From NCBI GenBank assembly GCA_027574665.1, contig CM050648.1:139996175-140060174 (forward strand): a DNA stretch of 64,000 nt, written 5' to 3'. The DNA is from Rhynochetos jubatus (Eukaryota; Chordata; Aves; Eurypygiformes; Rhynochetidae). The notes beneath the pieces are model-generated. The model did not search any database. It was not told the DNA's origin and saw nothing but the letters and a program-made list of their open reading frames with translations. The position numbers and the translations under genes were made by a program. Below, piece after piece: positions 1 through 13,078 of the stretch (the stretch's first letter is position 1; each line of letters begins with the position of its first letter).

Positions 1-3000
1 CTTGGGAAATGTAGTATTTGGGCTATCTACGAGGCAGGCACAGAGGAGTCAACAGCAACTTGAGATTCACCATTTGATCTTTCCCTTCCCTCCATACTCA
101 GAGGCAACTTGCTGTGACTGCCAATTCAGCCCACCACCACTTCCAGAGAGGGACCTCACCAAAGGTACTGGCAATGGGTACATTACCACCGGAGCACCTC
201 CTGTGAGTTTCCAGCTTGTATAACCAAACCCAAAGCGAAGTGCAGATGAGGGAAGCAGCAATGAGAGGTCGGGAAGCCAGCTCAAGGCTACGACACACAC
301 AAGTTCTCCCATCTATTGCTGAATTAATCAGTAAACCTGTGGCCTTTCCAGATGCTTTGAAATGCATCCCTTGTCTGCTTTCTCGTTTTGTACCAGTATG
401 GTAAAAATCATCCCTCCACAACCTTGCTCCGTTCACAAAGACCCCTTGATAAATGACTCCAAGGAAAGTACATGCATGAATTAAAGAACTGGTAGAGGTC
501 TTGAAGAATTACAGTAAATTCATAGAAGTGGCAAATATTTCACCAAAGATCAATCATCTGTCCCGTTCCTAGAACATCCCATGCTGTTGTTAGCAGTGTT
601 CAATGCACGCCTGCCCCTCACCATGGAAATACAAAAGAAATGTATACTGGCATAGCAAAAGGGCACACAGTTGTCATGGTGATGAATACAGCAGGTGTGC
701 ACCGAGTGGGAGAGGGGCAAAGCCACACATGGCCATCAACGTAAAGATTTTCAGTGACTAATAAATTCTGTGTGCCCAAGCTAAGGCATCCTATAAATGT
801 GCCTGTTGGGCAAGGGATGCTGGAGTTCCACGGCAAGGGGAGAGACCCTGTCCTAGGACAAGTGGCTTGACAGCTCACTGCATGTTTCTGCAGTGCTGAA
901 AACTGGAACAGAAAGCAAACACAAGACTTCAGTCCCCACAGCTAGATACATCCATGCAGAGCAGAAGGAGGAGCTCTGCCATGGGGCTGGACTGGGGCTG
1001 CAGCCTGTTACCAACAAGTTGCAGTCACTAATGTACAGGCTAGGCTGATGTGGGTGCTGGTCACCTCTCAAAATTTCGTTCCATAGGTAACTAACTGTCT
1101 TGTCTATACTAATGTCTTCTAGAAGCCCCATCTTCATCATATCTGGTTGCTCACAATTGGATGTGTTTGTCTAGATATCTGTATTTTTGTACCTATTTAA
1201 TACAGGAACATTATAGAAGGCACCTTAATACAATATTGTGGCCCTGAAGACAACTGCTCACTGTTCCCCTCCACAGCAGCAACGAAAATTACATTAGTGA
1301 AGTGATTCAGGTTAATAAATTTGAAGAAATAAATAGGTCTCTGAACCATGCCAGTGACCCACCTGGCAGCACAGACCCACAGTTACACTGTAAAACACTA
1401 CAGATGGAGCGAGTGGGGTGCGTGGATGGAGCAAGTGGGAAGTTTCCAAGCCACCTGCAGCAATGGAGGCAGTGTGTTAGGGAAATGTACCCTTGGAGCA
1501 CACTGAAGAGCTGGGGGGTCCCGGCTTGCCTGCGGCTGGCTGGGACCCACACAGCAGCTCCTTCATCAGCTTTCAGATCCCACCAGAAGGATTTGATCCG
1601 GTCTATGTCCTACGGGAGTATCTTATTCCCATTAAAAGGGTCTGTGTCCTCACAAGGTGTGTTGATTTTGACACTCTTTTATATAGGTTCTTTTTTGGAA
1701 ATAGGGGAGCTGTCTTCCATTGCCTCCTTGGACTAAAATGGTTTAAGACAAGTCCTTCACACAAGCTTAGCTGAAGCTGGCAAATAGATTTTAAAGTTTT
1801 TGATGATACCACCAATAACAGTCAAATACTGCAATGACATATACTTCATTTTCTTCAGAAATAATGCTAAAAAAACCCTAACAAATACAACTGAAAATAA
1901 TAAGGAAAGCTTGATTCATGCCTGCACAACATAAAACAAACTTTTGTAAAGATGTTTGAAAAAATACTATTAATTTTCATATCTGAGTGTATTGTAGAAA
2001 AGTAATTGGCATTTTTCTCTTGCTAATGAGAAAGGTGAATTTGTGTTAGACCTGGGATTTAGACACAGGATACACCAACACATGCTGTGCTCAGAGGAGT
2101 GTGCTGTTTTCCTGCTTCTAAGATCAAGCTACAAAATATACCTAATTTCCAGAGCAGAGACACTCAAATAGGGTTCACCTACAAAGCCAGTGTCTGCATC
2201 TGAACTCATTCTCCAGGAGCCCTGCACAGCACAGGGAGAAAAAATGGCACTGGGAGGATGTGAGTCATTTTACCTGCAGCTAGATGTTAAAACAGGTCAG
2301 ACAAGCTGTACCCTGAAATGCCTGTTTGTCTCCAGTGTCTCCATGCACACAGGGAGCTTTGTGCATGTTGCTTGGATGCAGACATCCTCCACTGTGATGG
2401 TGGTGAGAAGTATCCAAACCCCCGCCTTTAGCAGCGCAAATGTCAGGGGTTGGTGCAGATCGTGTAAAAAGCCTTCCTGTAAAGCTTTTTCTCCGTGTAT
2501 GTGTGTAATATACCCTTCATCTGATGCTATTTTTATTCCCCAAAGCATGCTGGGTATTGCCAGTTCCCAGCTGGGGTGCATTCCCCCACCCAGCCTCAGA
2601 CACCAGCCAGTCCTTCCAGACAAACACTATTATTTTAAAAGCTGCAGAGGGAGGACAAGCAATGGCTGAACAGAAGACCATGCCAGACTGGTGGGTCCAA
2701 GTGAGCGCTTGTGATAAAACAGACGTTTTGCCTGCACAGAGCAACCAGATGAACCACTAATAGAGAAGGCAAAAGCCCCTTGTTCTTACCATGCTCCCTG
2801 GTAAAACCCTCCAGTGGTTGGTGGGGAACTGAGCCCACCTCCCTGCAGCTCCTATGAAATTGGGGTCCATCTGGGATGACTGTTGCTGCTCCCATACAAT
2901 CACCCTTTTGCATCACAAATCTCACCCCACTCGGATGTTGCAGCTGCAGGACAGGTCCTACTCAGATCTCTCCCACCGCTGGCACTGTGCACTGCTGAGG

Positions 3001-5356
3001 ACTGTCATGGCCAGCAACCCCTTCCTACATCATTGCTCAGGTGAGTTGAGGATGCTTCATCCCTCGTCCCTTGAAGACTCCTCTCTAGGAGCCTTCAGTT
3101 GTCAAAGCAGGGCATATGTGGGGACCCTCTTTTTTGACATTCTGAAAACCTGGCCAATGAAGCCTCAATTCTCCCATGTAACCTTTGGTAAACAGACTTG
3201 CTCCAAAACTGAAGTGTTTTTTAAATCTAAGCGGGTCACAGAGAACATGATTCACACTTAATACTAGAATATTAAAATGTTTTTAAATCTTATTTTTTCA
3301 GATATTAAATATTTTTAAATGAACTTTCACAAATCTTCCTTTTAATTTACATGAATTAGAACTGGCTTGAATTCAAAAAGTTAAACTATTGGAAGAATGG
3401 ACAGAAATGAATGAATAGGAAATTACACCCTTGTGTTTGCAATTAGGCAGAAACTGGAGCCTTGGGGTCTGGGGTAGCAGAGCTGCAGTTCAGTCTGATA
3501 GAAGATCTATCAGTCATCTGTATTTGCCCTTGATTTGAAAGTCCAGCCTGTGAGTCTCACAGTGAGCCAGAGAAACCTCAACAGTCGATGTTAATGCAAA
3601 CCTTCCTTTGGGATGGATGCTAGAAGCTGCTGCCATGGACTGTGGATGGACTCACTGTGTCTGGACTGGTTCCTTGCCTTGAAAACCTGTTTTGTTGCAG
3701 GTTTCAAAAGAGAGAGAGCAATAGCAGCATCACCCACAAGATACAATTCCGGCTCTTGACCCCACAGGAGAGTTGGGAGTTGGGAGTAATGCCTCCTCCT
3801 AGGACAGGTCATGGCAAGGAGGTAGGAGCAGACAGCTAGGATGGGAAGACCAAGCCAGCAGGACCAGTAAACGGCCAGTATGGGCCACTGGCTCTGACCC
3901 AGCTGCTATTAACAGCATTTCAGTATGGCTCATGCATGACAGCAGCCTCCGACCGTGGTGTTGTCTGCTGGCAGGAGTCTCTGCAACTGAGAAGCATGGT
4001 CAGAAACTCTGCCGAATATGACAGCGACAAGAAATCTGGCAGAAATGGAGGGGAGGTGAAGCCACAAAAAGCTAGAGCCAACAGAGACTGAAGCCAGGGC
4101 ATCTCCTTCCAAATGCAAACTGCATTTATGCTGCTTCACCTACTTTACCCCTGTAAACCTTCATGTCCTCTCAGCTCACTGTATTAATCTGCACTCTGAG
4201 GATGCAGAATAGATGGCCTGAAATGATGGCTTTATTGTTCTTCTGCTCCATACACTCCTCAGATTGCTCTACTTTGATGTGAAATTCAGCCTCAAAAACA
4301 AATTGCTCTAACAACTGTTTTAATTGCTCTCCAGTAAATTCTCCTTAATCCTCCTGTCGCAGGAACTGTTTTGTGTTAAACCATTGCTTCAGCTGCGTGT
4401 GGGAAAGGAATCACTGTCCTTGGCTGTGCAGTGAGAATGACTGACTGCTGAGCAATTAGTTAATCTCCAGGATAGGAGTGTTTCACTAAACAGTCTTTCA
4501 TGCCGGATTTTGGAGGAAAAGAAGATTTTTGTAGGTTAGTCTGCTGGCTGCTTGAAAGAAACAGTAAATAATAGGCTTTCTGCAAATTTCCATTGATCCT
4601 GACTTCACAGACATGGTAGCATGCAAAAGCAAAAGCTTGCTACCAAGCACATTATAATTTTGCTTTGGAGAAACTGTATTCATATAGCTTCCTCCTAAGC
4701 GATTATAGAACTGACTTGTAAGAGATGTGAACATTTGAGGTCCAAGTAACAAAAAGTGATGTCGCTTCAAGAAACGAGAACTATTTCTATGATGTTGAAA
4801 AAGCCCTTTTAACAGCATTTTATGTGCAAGAAAGGGGTTAACCCTTCCATCATGAATTATTAAATATCTGTGCCCCCCAAGTTGCTCATCTAAAGAAGAA
4901 GAGGGTCACACTGGGAGGGAGCCACCCTTCAGAAGAACCCAAAACCAGCCAATAACTGATTTCCCAGAGCCCAGAACTTCCATCACCTCATTCCTGCTCG
5001 CTCTGTGCTTTAGAAATTGGTTACTGTCGGTCAAATTTTAATCTGGTTTCATTTTTTGTTTGCAGTCAATTCACACTGCACCCGACCACTCTTGTGGAGA
5101 GACATCTGTGCATGCTGGCAATCAATTAGGCTAATCTGCATTTGCAAACAAGCATGCATATTAAGAAGAGAGTGGTTGAGAGTTTGCTCCATCTACTTCA
5201 TACTTGGTATGGATTTGAAGTCATCCTATTTTACTTTAAAACATGTCTGGATTGAAAAAGAAAGAGAAGCAGGCAGAGATCCCAGTCACATTTGTCACAT
5301 CCTGAGAGCATCATACAGCAGCAGGCTGGGATTCAGGAGAATGGATTATTTTGCTG

Positions 5357-5455
5357 GCCTGACCTTTGGCCAAGTGGGAGGTCTTGTGCAAATCACACTG
5401 TCTCATGACGTCTCCATCTCTCCCTGTGTAAGACAGGATAATAATACTGCCCACA
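5357..5455 (+). mobile_element. MIR-like SINE fragment
   Basis: The stretch contains GACCTTTGGCCAAGT, then CTCCATCTCTCCCTGTGTAA, then GGATAATAATACTGCCCAC. These are the order and spacing of the core-to-LINE-related part of MIR (gaccttgggcaagt ... ggataataatactgcc). It is diverged and incomplete. The call is by eye only. Confidence 0.5.
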
Positions 5456-6814
5456 TTTCTGCAATTAATTGGAAAACCCTCTATCATTACTAACTATTTA
5501 CAACTGAGAGTCTACGGTCCATGGCTGATGGCAGAGAGAAGCCACTGTTTCGGCCTATTGCCAAAATTGAGATGGTTCCTTAAAAAAAGCACCATAAAAA
5601 AATTACACATAGGTCTTCTTAGGATTTCAACTCAAGTTAAGGTCCCAAGGCTCTGCAGCACTGTGACATCTAAGGTTGTGCATAATTGATGTACAGTGTT
5701 ACATGAAGTCCTTTCCTGATGCCCTGATACATCAGTCAAACCTTGATTAAGGGTAACATTGACACCTACTTTGCAAGGAAGGACGTCAAACGTGACGGGC
5801 ATTGATTCTTCAAAATAGTGTGTGACTACAAGTTTCACTAAGCACGTGCTGAGCTAAGAAGTCAGACTGCCAAAAGAAGTTCCAAAGCCTCTTACTCTGT
5901 TTGCACAATTTCACACATTTACACCCACCACAAGCATTTTTTGAGAGCAGCTCAGTCTCCTGACTCAGGAGCTCTTCTGTTCTTCCAGTCGCCCTGACCT
6001 GAACACCTCCTGCCCATACATTCGGTACTTACAGACACCTCCTTCTCTTTGTACCCCATGGGAAAACAGTGCATGAATTTTCTGCTGCTGCAGGCTTAGC
6101 TGTTATATCTGATGCCTGCTGGGATCTGTGCTTCTGCTTGGAAACTGATGCTGAAGAAAGGCACTTTGCACCTTTGCAAGTGGGAAGCTTTGCCATGGTT
6201 TTTAAACAAGACTTTGGTATTGAAGCTGATCACTTCTTTTGCTGCTTTGCCCTCCCTATTTTCTGTTTTCTTTGCTTTAACCAAACAGCAGATGCCTTAG
6301 CATGTTGCAGAACAGCCAGTTTCAGACCTATTTCTCCAATACTATCAAAGACAGCAAAAGGCAATTTCCACATACAAAGGTATTTTAAACAATAAATCAT
6401 CAAGGATACTTTATTTATGAATTTATGGTATTTTTCAACCGAGGCCTATTGCTGGTTGGCCTACTTTAGGGTCAGTCCATTGCTGAATATTGATTTGTGT
6501 GACCTCGGAAGAGCCTGAACCGTGACCATGATCCAAAGACACACAGTGAAAACCAGCTTTAGCCTCCTAATTCCTTCTCATGGAGTAGTATCTTATGGGG
6601 ACCCTTGTTCTCTCTCACTGGTTAGGTTTATCCATGGGATTTTTGAAATCACTCCTTCCTTTACTCCATAAGAACTTTTTCAAGTAAGCAAATCTGACCT
6701 GGCTTGGTCACTTGGTGGCTGAGCAAACTAAATGGTTCCTCCTGCTGTCTGCCTCTACCAAACTCTCCTTCTTGCAGATGTGTCTTAATGGAGAGTATCA
6801 TGTACTCATGTCTC

Positions 6815-6835
6815 TTCCCCTTCCCCTTCCCCTTC
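6815..6835 (+). repeat. (TTCCCC)3 pyrimidine tract
   Basis: Three tandem TTCCCC hexamers in a longer CT-rich stretch. On the minus strand this is a G-rich purine tract. Confidence 0.85.
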
Positions 6836-7877
6836 CTTACTGAAGCAGTTATCAGAGGGAACAAATGGCAGGGGAGATATTTCTCCTACTTCTTTGCCTG
6901 GCACTGAGGCTGAGAAGAGCAGATTTCTAACACTTGCTGGACTTTCTTTCATCTTGCAGATGTTTCTTGCTCTGCATAGCACAAAATTCCTGCAAGAAGG
7001 GAAGTTGAGGTTCTTATAAAGACTATGGTGGATTTCCAGACCCTGGGAAAGAAAGAGGAGCCCTCCAGAAAGCTCAAAACCCAAGCTTGGTAGACCCAAG
7101 ATCTTCCACTGGACAGGGAGGAGATCCCCACAGAGACAGCCTCCACCCACCACAACAAAACCATCCCATGGCTATTAGGACTCCACACTGGCATAAACAG
7201 CAGTTGGCACATACCACCAAGTGGTACACTCAGACCATGTTGGCACTACCAATCCTGCCAGCACGTCACCGTTAGGAACCCCAGAGCTCAGGAGTGGAAG
7301 GGAGCTTCCCACGGCTTTTTAGCCCAGCTGCGGGTGGTGTGCTCACTGAGAGACTCTGCCCCTTCAACAGGACAGTTTCCAACTAGATCAGGCAGGTCTG
7401 GTCCTTGCAAGCCTCTATCAGCCGTTGGATCGATATCTGCTATTGGCACTGGCCTAATGAAATGTCAGTAAGCAGCACTGTCAATTGATTCAGGCTTTGC
7501 TGTGTTGCAGATGAGTTATGGTCTGTGCATTTTATTACAGATGATTAAAAAAAGAAACTCCTCAAAGACAGCAGCCTTTGCTTTGCCCAGTGCAATATCT
7601 CCTAAGAGTGATATGCTTCTGAGCATAAATAGGGAAAGAAAGATAGTTCAAAGCCTCCAGATGACAGCAGGGTGGTTTGAGCTTGGGGCAGACTGCAGAA
7701 ATGGTGCTCTCTGGGATGGTGAAAAGTGCCAAATGACTTTTCAAGCTGCTCTTCAGCCTGATTTAACTTGGAATAGAAAATCAATCATCAGTAATAATAT
7801 GCAGTACTGATCTACCACTCCTTTCCCCGTATAGGAAAAAGTAGGATTCATGTTGCTGAGTCTTCTGCCAGATGCCA

Positions 7878-7965
7878 AAACCAGGGCACAGAGAGGTCAT
7901 AGCTGCCTAGTGCATGAGTGAGGGGGACGGAACCAAGGTTTCCAGCCCAGAGCCCCCATAGAAGG
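7878..7965 (-). mobile_element. MIR-like SINE fragment
   Basis: The plus strand reads AACCAGGGCACAGAGAGGTC, then an AGCTGCCTAGTGCATGAGTG spacer, then GGAACCAAGGTTTCCAGCCC. This is the pattern of a reverse-oriented MIR core (gaggcacagagaggt ... cacagctagtaagtg ... gaacccagg). It is heavily diverged. Confidence 0.45.
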
Positions 7966-10900
7966 AAAAGCCATACTGCCAAAAGATTAAACATATAAAT
8001 ACAAAATATTTCTTAAAGTAAAATAAAATTTAATAATCTAATATTTTAATTTTTATATTTTAATATAACAATGCACTTTTTTTCTCTACTGTCAAGTCTG
8101 GGAAATATAGTTCCAGATTTGGAATAGTTGGAAGGGCTCAACTGTAATTGCAGTTAATTGCTGAAATTAAATCCAGTCCAGGACAACGTTACTGCTGTTC
8201 AGGTTTGTGTTGGAAGAGAGGTGGGGAGGTGGGCAGCACTATCTCTGTTTATTTAGTGAAAATTTTCAGGTCTTGCTTTTATTCCAATGAAAAATGTCAA
8301 AAGCTTCCTGTTTGGCTCCTGACCAGCCCTACTTGTGACAGACCCAGTACTCCTGCATATTCTAGTACAAAGCCACACAGAACATGGGCCCAGGGGATCT
8401 GCAGAATTCATGTTTTGTTCTCTGGTTTCTCTGCCTCTCAGGGGTTTCTGCCTGAAGACCAAATAGTTTCAATAAATGCCTAAGAGAGACTCTTCATTTA
8501 CAAAGTAATACATCAGCAAAATAATTGCAAATTGTTCCCAAAATGAACTATTCTCTCCTCCCTACTTTAAGTAGAAATTGAAATTAATTGGAATCATTAT
8601 GGAGGATTTTTTTCTTTAACTATTACCATACCATACTATAAAGTGCCTGAAATTTAATCTGAAGTCTTCAGAGCTTAAGAAGTGCTTTGCAACTGAAAGC
8701 TGCTTGTTTTTTTCCCCAACTATATACATTGGTCTAACAACAGATAACACCCCTTGCTATCACCCTTGCTTCTGACATTGATGACATTCCACCTGGCTTT
8801 CCTTTGGTTTTATACGGAAAGTGCCACCAGTTACTCTGTTTGTTCACTTCATCATTTTCAAGGTTTTGTTAATTTATTGAAAAGCTTTTATAACAGGAGC
8901 TTCAATTAAAACAATGCACTTCCAGTGCCATGTGCTGTAGAACACCATCAGTTTGGTTTGGGAGTGATGAATCAGAAATGAAGAAATTATTGTAAAGGGC
9001 AGAATATACGAACAACAGACCCAAATGAAAGGGACAATGGGCAGCCTCTGTACCTCGAAGAGCCAAGGCATCAAAACTTGTTGTATCCTTCCATATTACA
9101 AAACAGAGAGGTAAAACACGCTGCTCTGTCAGACTTTCCTCAGCTGAACCAGGTCCAATAATGAAGACTGGTTTGGTGCGGAGAGCCACTGACTCCATGC
9201 TCTCTAGCTAATTCAAAAACATGGCAGGATTCCTGAGTGGAGTAGATTTAGGTTGGTGGCTGGGCAGCCAGTTGCTTGTTTCCTATTTGCTTCCAGATCC
9301 CATTAAAGGACCTTATCTTTTAATTGCTTGTGGGGCTGAAAGTGAGGGCATGTCTATGCCACAGCACAGAGGAGGGCCCAGGGACCCCTGTTGTAGCACA
9401 GTAGTGTTCCCCCCACAGAAAGGCAGGATTAATTAGGCTCAGTTCAAAACTGCTCTGATCTGGCTCTGCTGCTTCCAAGCCCAAAGCCCACACTACACCA
9501 TGGTTCTGCTTTCAGCCAGCCAGCCATGCCAATATAACCTTGGAGTTACTTCTTTTCCTTCTTGACCCATAAATACAGCCAATTGCCATGAGAGAATACT
9601 GAACCTGCCTGGACCAAATTCATGGTAGAGCTGCCAGTGCTCACTCCCTTTCTACAGATATTTTGGATGAAACCCAAGCTCAAATGACTGCTGGACATAG
9701 CCCCACACCTACCTTCCCCATGGGATGCCCTGCAAACAAAGCCACAGGGATGCCGCAAGGGAGAATAAGCTGGGGCAATTCGGCAACTCACATCTCTGCT
9801 TCTCAGCTCAGAGACACCAGCACAAAATCCACTGACAGTGTGACCTGACAACTCTTTTAAATTGAAATCAAGACTTGGAAAAGATGAACACACCTGGCAG
9901 ATCATTCACTGACTGAAAGACCCACCGTGTAATAGATGCGAAATAACTCAGTTAAACCATTGGGAAATCCCAATTTAAGAGGAAAAAAGGACCAAAAGTT
10001 TATTTAAATTTTTAATATCTACTTCATTTAACTATAGAATGCTCTGTGAAATAACCTTAATAAGTATCCCTGGGATTCTTCAAGTGAAGCATCTCACCCA
10101 GCACTAGCTAAAGTTTTACCAGTTGAGAGCTCCCAGTCGGTAGTGTGTGAGTAAGGATGCTTTCACCAAAGCATCTCCCTTTAGCCAAAAGTGGCTGGGG
10201 CAGAGCTGCCACTGAGGGTGCTTTAGCTCAAGAGATTGAAGGAATTAATTTTTCAGAGGCATCTGTCAGCAGAACAGGGGCCTTCTATTTGTAGCATTAT
10301 CAAATGAAATATTTTTACAGAGCAAAGACCCCATTTCAATGGCAGTTTAATGTTTTCTCATACTGAAATCTGCAATGACAAAGAGCTCTTCCTTTCTGGG
10401 GAAGACAGTCAACCAAAATCACCCACAGCCAGAAGATCCTCTCCTGGAGGAGAGTTATCCACCAACTAGAAAGATTCCTACGACAGCATGGAAATACTGC
10501 ATCAGCCATGTGAAACCGCCACAAAGAGAAGCGCGCTGCTCCCTGGAGGTTACTTGTGTAGAAATGAAGTTGCTAATGATAGTCGTATCAGAGCCTCTTG
10601 CGGGCAAAACCAGCGGGTTGCCTATGTGACAAACACCCAGGGAGGACAAACTGCTCTGTCTGTCCCCAAAGGGACCATTAGATGTTTTCTCCAACCTCAG
10701 AAGATGTGACTGAGGAACTTTGTAAGTGGTGACTCTGCAGAGCTTTGTATTAATTTCTGAAGGGTATCAGCAAGAGGAAGAGACAGCACAAAAGAGTTAA
10801 CTAGCGGAGTTATGAGGATGGGATAAACAGATGGTGTGGTGAAGAGCTATTTCCTTCCCATTTATATGCTGACTGCATTAAATCAATCCCTGGGCTTTCA

Positions 10901-13042
10901 TGCCAATAAGATAAGGCTCTGCTGGGGAGGATTTTAGTGATCTGGCTATATCCTAGTTGTGGGTATCATTCTATTGTGTCCCAGAATTTAGTCTGTTCTT
11001 GGGGAAAAGGTCCTTCAAGTTTTTTCATGCGATTCTTGGTGATCTCCCCTAATACCAATATCACAGCCATCACCTCTTTTCTAGATGTGGATCTCTGCAA
11101 AGCTCATCAGCACTGTTTCGTGTTCCTATCCATGTATTAAGGCATTGACATAGGATTCTCCTTAGGAGCTGAGCCTGCTGTTTTTGCAGCCCTAGCTTAT
11201 CTCATTGCTCCAGACCCAAACAAATTAGTTTGTAAGCCTCAGTATTGTATACTTTGGCAAATCTGGCTTTAAAAGTGATCAGAAATGACCTCCTCATGTA
11301 AAATTGGAGTCAGTCCAGTTGATTTGTCTCCTCTCCCTGTCGAGCTAGTAAGAAAACCCTGTACCTGCACAAACAGCAGGTCTGTGCAGTCGATAACATT
11401 GATGATTCTCCATTTCCCCTTTTGTGACTATGATGCACCCTGTTTACACACTGTTTGTATCCTTTCTACCATTCTCTGTGCACACACAATTAACAAAACA
11501 CCAGCTGGTACAGGATAAATGCTGCTGAAAGGATGCAGAGAGACACCAGACACAAGTACAGAGCTCTACCTCTGGCTCTGTTATGTTTTCATCGCAGATG
11601 CTGCATTCGCTTCCCAGCAGCCCTTCTGACCTCTGAGACTTTGGCTAAAGCATCCTCTCTGTTTTTCTCTGGTTTGATGTTTTTTCTGGTGCCCAAAAAA
11701 GCCAGCTAACCCTAAGCCTCCTTTACATGACACCAGTGCTTCAGTCACCTTCTCCCAGGAAGGCCTTGTCCAGGCACTTCTAGGAGGCTGATTCTCCTCA
11801 GTGGGGTCCAGCATCCACCTTAGATGCTAGAGGATGCCTACAGATGTGCAACTGTGCCAGCTGTCCCACTCATGGGGCAGGGCTGATCCATGGGGCAAGA
11901 GCATCTGCCCTCAGGAGGCCTAGCAAGGTTAAAGAAGGCTGTTGGGAATTTTGCAAGGTCAATCTCTGTCCCAGCAGAGTCCTTATCTAGCTATTAGCAG
12001 CTGTCTGACACAGTGGACTGAATTTCAGCACAACTGGTCTGGGAAGAAGCCCTGCATGAGATGTGTTACTGATGGACCACAGGGCAAACAATGCTTTGGT
12101 TCAAACTTTCTGACACATGCTTGAAGCTATGGCTGATGGTTCATGCGGATCAGTCCAGCACCTGTTTGGTATATTAATGCATGGCTGCACTGAGCTTGCA
12201 AATTATTGTTCATGTACTTTTGTAGAACAACTTGACGTTATTGGCTAAGCCCTTTAATAAATGGAAATAGGGACAATAAATAACACATGAAAAACATGCA
12301 TGATTCAGTTTATCTGCGTACATTTCTACCGCAGTCTTCTTCAGTAGGAGGGCTAATACATCCTGGGAGAAGGATGGGGGTCATTCATAATTAAGCTGCT
12401 CTGAACTACCAACAACTGTTCCACTTAAAAATGTATTTGCCTTAGACACATGATGGAGATGGAAATTCATTACAATGGCAGGCAGTCAAGGAAGGCAGAA
12501 TCGGTGAAACAGTGAGGATAGACACAGAAATTAAGTGCTGAGATGACAGGATCAGAGTCAGGGACACGGAGCAGGAAAACTGGATGTTTGTGCACTGAAG
12601 GGCAAGAGATGCAAATGAATGGAAAAAACCAAAGCTAATCTTAATGAAAATGCTACATTTCAGCTGACCGGTAAAAATATCCTGCTTAGAAATGGCTGTT
12701 CTTTGCTCGTGTCAGCTGCTGGCTACTTAGATCCCCATTTTCACAATTTTAAGGGAGTGCAAAGTCTTGTAGGCTCTCAGAAAAAGCCAAAGCCTGTTCC
12801 TGTGGTAACAGGAGTGCTGTCCATAATAAAAAAATAGACAAGGATGGACCATTTCCAAAAGGAGTATGCACTCACAGAACACGGAGAGGTAAGTCCACTT
12901 GCTCTGGAGGTACAGTGATTGATGGAAATATTTAGATAGGAAACACCATACAAATTCTTTTTGGCAGCTGAGACAGATTTGCAGAGTACTAATAAAATGA
13001 TCTAAAATTCACCTAGAAGTCTGAGGGGAGGTCCCAAAGATC

Positions 13043-13078
13043 ACTGACAGTTTAATTAAAGGACTGACAGTTTAATTA
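13043..13078 (+). repeat. Two-copy tandem repeat, 20-bp period
   Basis: ACTGACAGTTTAATTA occurs at 13043 and again at 13063. The four-base spacer plus the 16-bp unit give a 20-bp period. It is a small tandem duplication with no recognised function. Confidence 0.85.

Noticed and set aside
1302-1736. 144-codon plus-strand open frame
   Set aside because: No domain, signal peptide or splice context that supports coding.
2190-2669. 159-codon plus-strand open frame
   Set aside because: Overlapped by minus-strand and other plus-strand frames of similar length; no motif recognised.
5017-5493. 158-codon plus-strand open frame
   Set aside because: It runs into a MIR-like fragment and carries no domain motif.
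8125-8150. Possible CR1 3' end (ATAGTTGGAAGGG)
   Set aside because: Downstream sequence does not continue as CR1.
9320-9430. SINE-like phrase GAGGGCATGTCTATGCCACA
   Set aside because: Resembles phrases in some sauropsid repeats, but I could not extend the match or find a second copy in the window.
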